A stretch of 5,584 nucleotides of DNA. Source: Actinomycetota bacterium (lineage in GTDB: Bacteria > Actinomycetota > Actinomycetes > Streptosporangiales > Streptosporangiaceae). The stretch covers positions 1-5,584 of the forward strand of contig PLIQ01000218.1 of the NCBI GenBank assembly GCA_003140115.1. The letters are read 5' to 3'. The notes below the pieces were generated by a model. It was not told the origin of the DNA. It saw nothing but the letters and a program-made list of their open reading frames with translations, and did no database searches. Position 1 is the stretch's first letter. The number at the start of each line of letters is the position of its first letter. Position numbers and translations under genes: made by a program. Of the stretch, positions 5,289 through 5,584 are shown piece by piece.

Positions 5289-5584
5289 ATGAGCGACCCA
5301 CGATGGCGCGACACACGCCCGAGCAGCCCATACGGCGGCGAGCCTGGAGGCAGGCCGCCACGCCGGGATCCACGCGGGTCCGACCCCGGCCGACGGGGCG
5401 GCCCGGGGGACGACGATGCTACCCGCCGGACGCCAGCCCGAACCCAGCCCGTGGTGCCTCGGCCCGTTGTGCCTCCGGCGGTTCTGCCTCCGGCCGTTCT
5501 GCCTTCGCCGGTTGTGCCTTCGACCGTTGCGGCTCGGCCCGGGGCGCCCCAGCCCCTCGTCGTGCCGCGGGACGGGACCGGGGC
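5289..5584 (+). CDS. N-terminal fragment of an Arg/Gly/Pro-rich protein with pentapeptide repeats, cut by the window edge
   Basis: The frame stays open from ATG at 5289 to the edge, giving 98 residues plus two bases. The product starts MSDPRWRDTRPSSPYGGEPG, continues as a disordered Arg/Gly/Pro/Asp-rich stretch to about 50, then has a Pro/Val-rich segment (54-80) with the pattern P-x-x-V-(V/L). No folded domain, signal peptide or membrane helix is reached. No Shine-Dalgarno sequence is obvious; a -10-like TAACAT 12 bases upstream suggests leaderless expression. It is divergent from the LCP gene with a 102-bp spacer. Disordered heads of this kind precede the membrane helix in many actinobacterial LCP proteins and in other envelope or signalling proteins, so a second LCP gene is one possibility, but this is inference from position and composition. 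A later GTG start is possible. The coding call rests on open frame, codon bias and the in-frame repeats. Confidence 0.6.
   Translation, partial: MSDPRWRDTRPSSPYGGEPGGRPPRRDPRGSDPGRRGGPGDDDATRRTPARTQPVVPRPVVPPAVLPPAVLPSPVVPSTVAARPGAPQPLVVPRDGTG
5457..5531 (+). repeat. 15-bp imperfect tandem repeat, five units, within the right-edge coding frame
   Basis: Five consecutive 15-base units each begin with CCT and carry a GTT codon in the fourth place: for example CCTCCGGCGGTTCTG followed by CCTCCGGCCGTTCTG. Translated, they give PRPVV, PPAVL, PPAVL, PSPVV and PSTVA. A degenerate earlier unit (QPVV region, 5442-5456) may be the ancestor. The steady use of CCT and GTT, unusual codons in such GC-rich DNA, points to copying at the DNA level. 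Confidence 0.8.

Overview
The window looks like chromosomal DNA from a GC-rich actinobacterium. Codons end mostly in G or C, GTG starts are used, and the SucC/SucD sequences are close to those I remember from Streptomyces-like lineages. The DNA alone does not let me name a genus. Nothing marks it as a mobile, phage or defence region: I see no transposase, integrase, tRNA, rRNA, CRISPR array or attachment site.

Layout. (1) Positions 1-2028, minus strand: sucC followed one base later by sucD, the two subunits of succinyl-CoA synthetase. sucD runs off the left edge and lacks only its last residues. (2) 2029-2195: a gene-free spacer that probably carries the sucC promoter and an upstream hairpin. 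(3) 2196-2432, minus strand: a 78-residue, very highly charged protein of unknown function. (4) 2433-2633: a divergent spacer. (5) 2634-3653, plus strand: a soluble thioredoxin-fold protein related to the extracytoplasmic part of DipZ, with a CxxW instead of a CxxC active site. (6) 3669-5186, minus strand: a membrane-anchored LCP (LytR-CpsA-Psr) protein with a LytR_C domain, meeting the thioredoxin-like gene tail to tail with a 15-bp gap. (7) 5187-5288: a compact divergent promoter region. (8) 5289 to the right edge, plus strand: the N-terminal part of an Arg/Gly/Pro-rich protein with a five-unit 15-bp tandem repeat.

The only clear functional unit is sucCD (TCA cycle, substrate-level phosphorylation). 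The LCP protein points to cell-wall polymer attachment. The divergent neighbour may also be an envelope protein, but this rests on position and composition only. I found no convincing undescribed multi-gene system. The points most worth a second look are the one-cysteine thioredoxin-like protein, the charged small protein upstream of sucC, the repeat-bearing N-terminus at the right edge, and the overlapping divergent promoter candidates at about 5272-5281.
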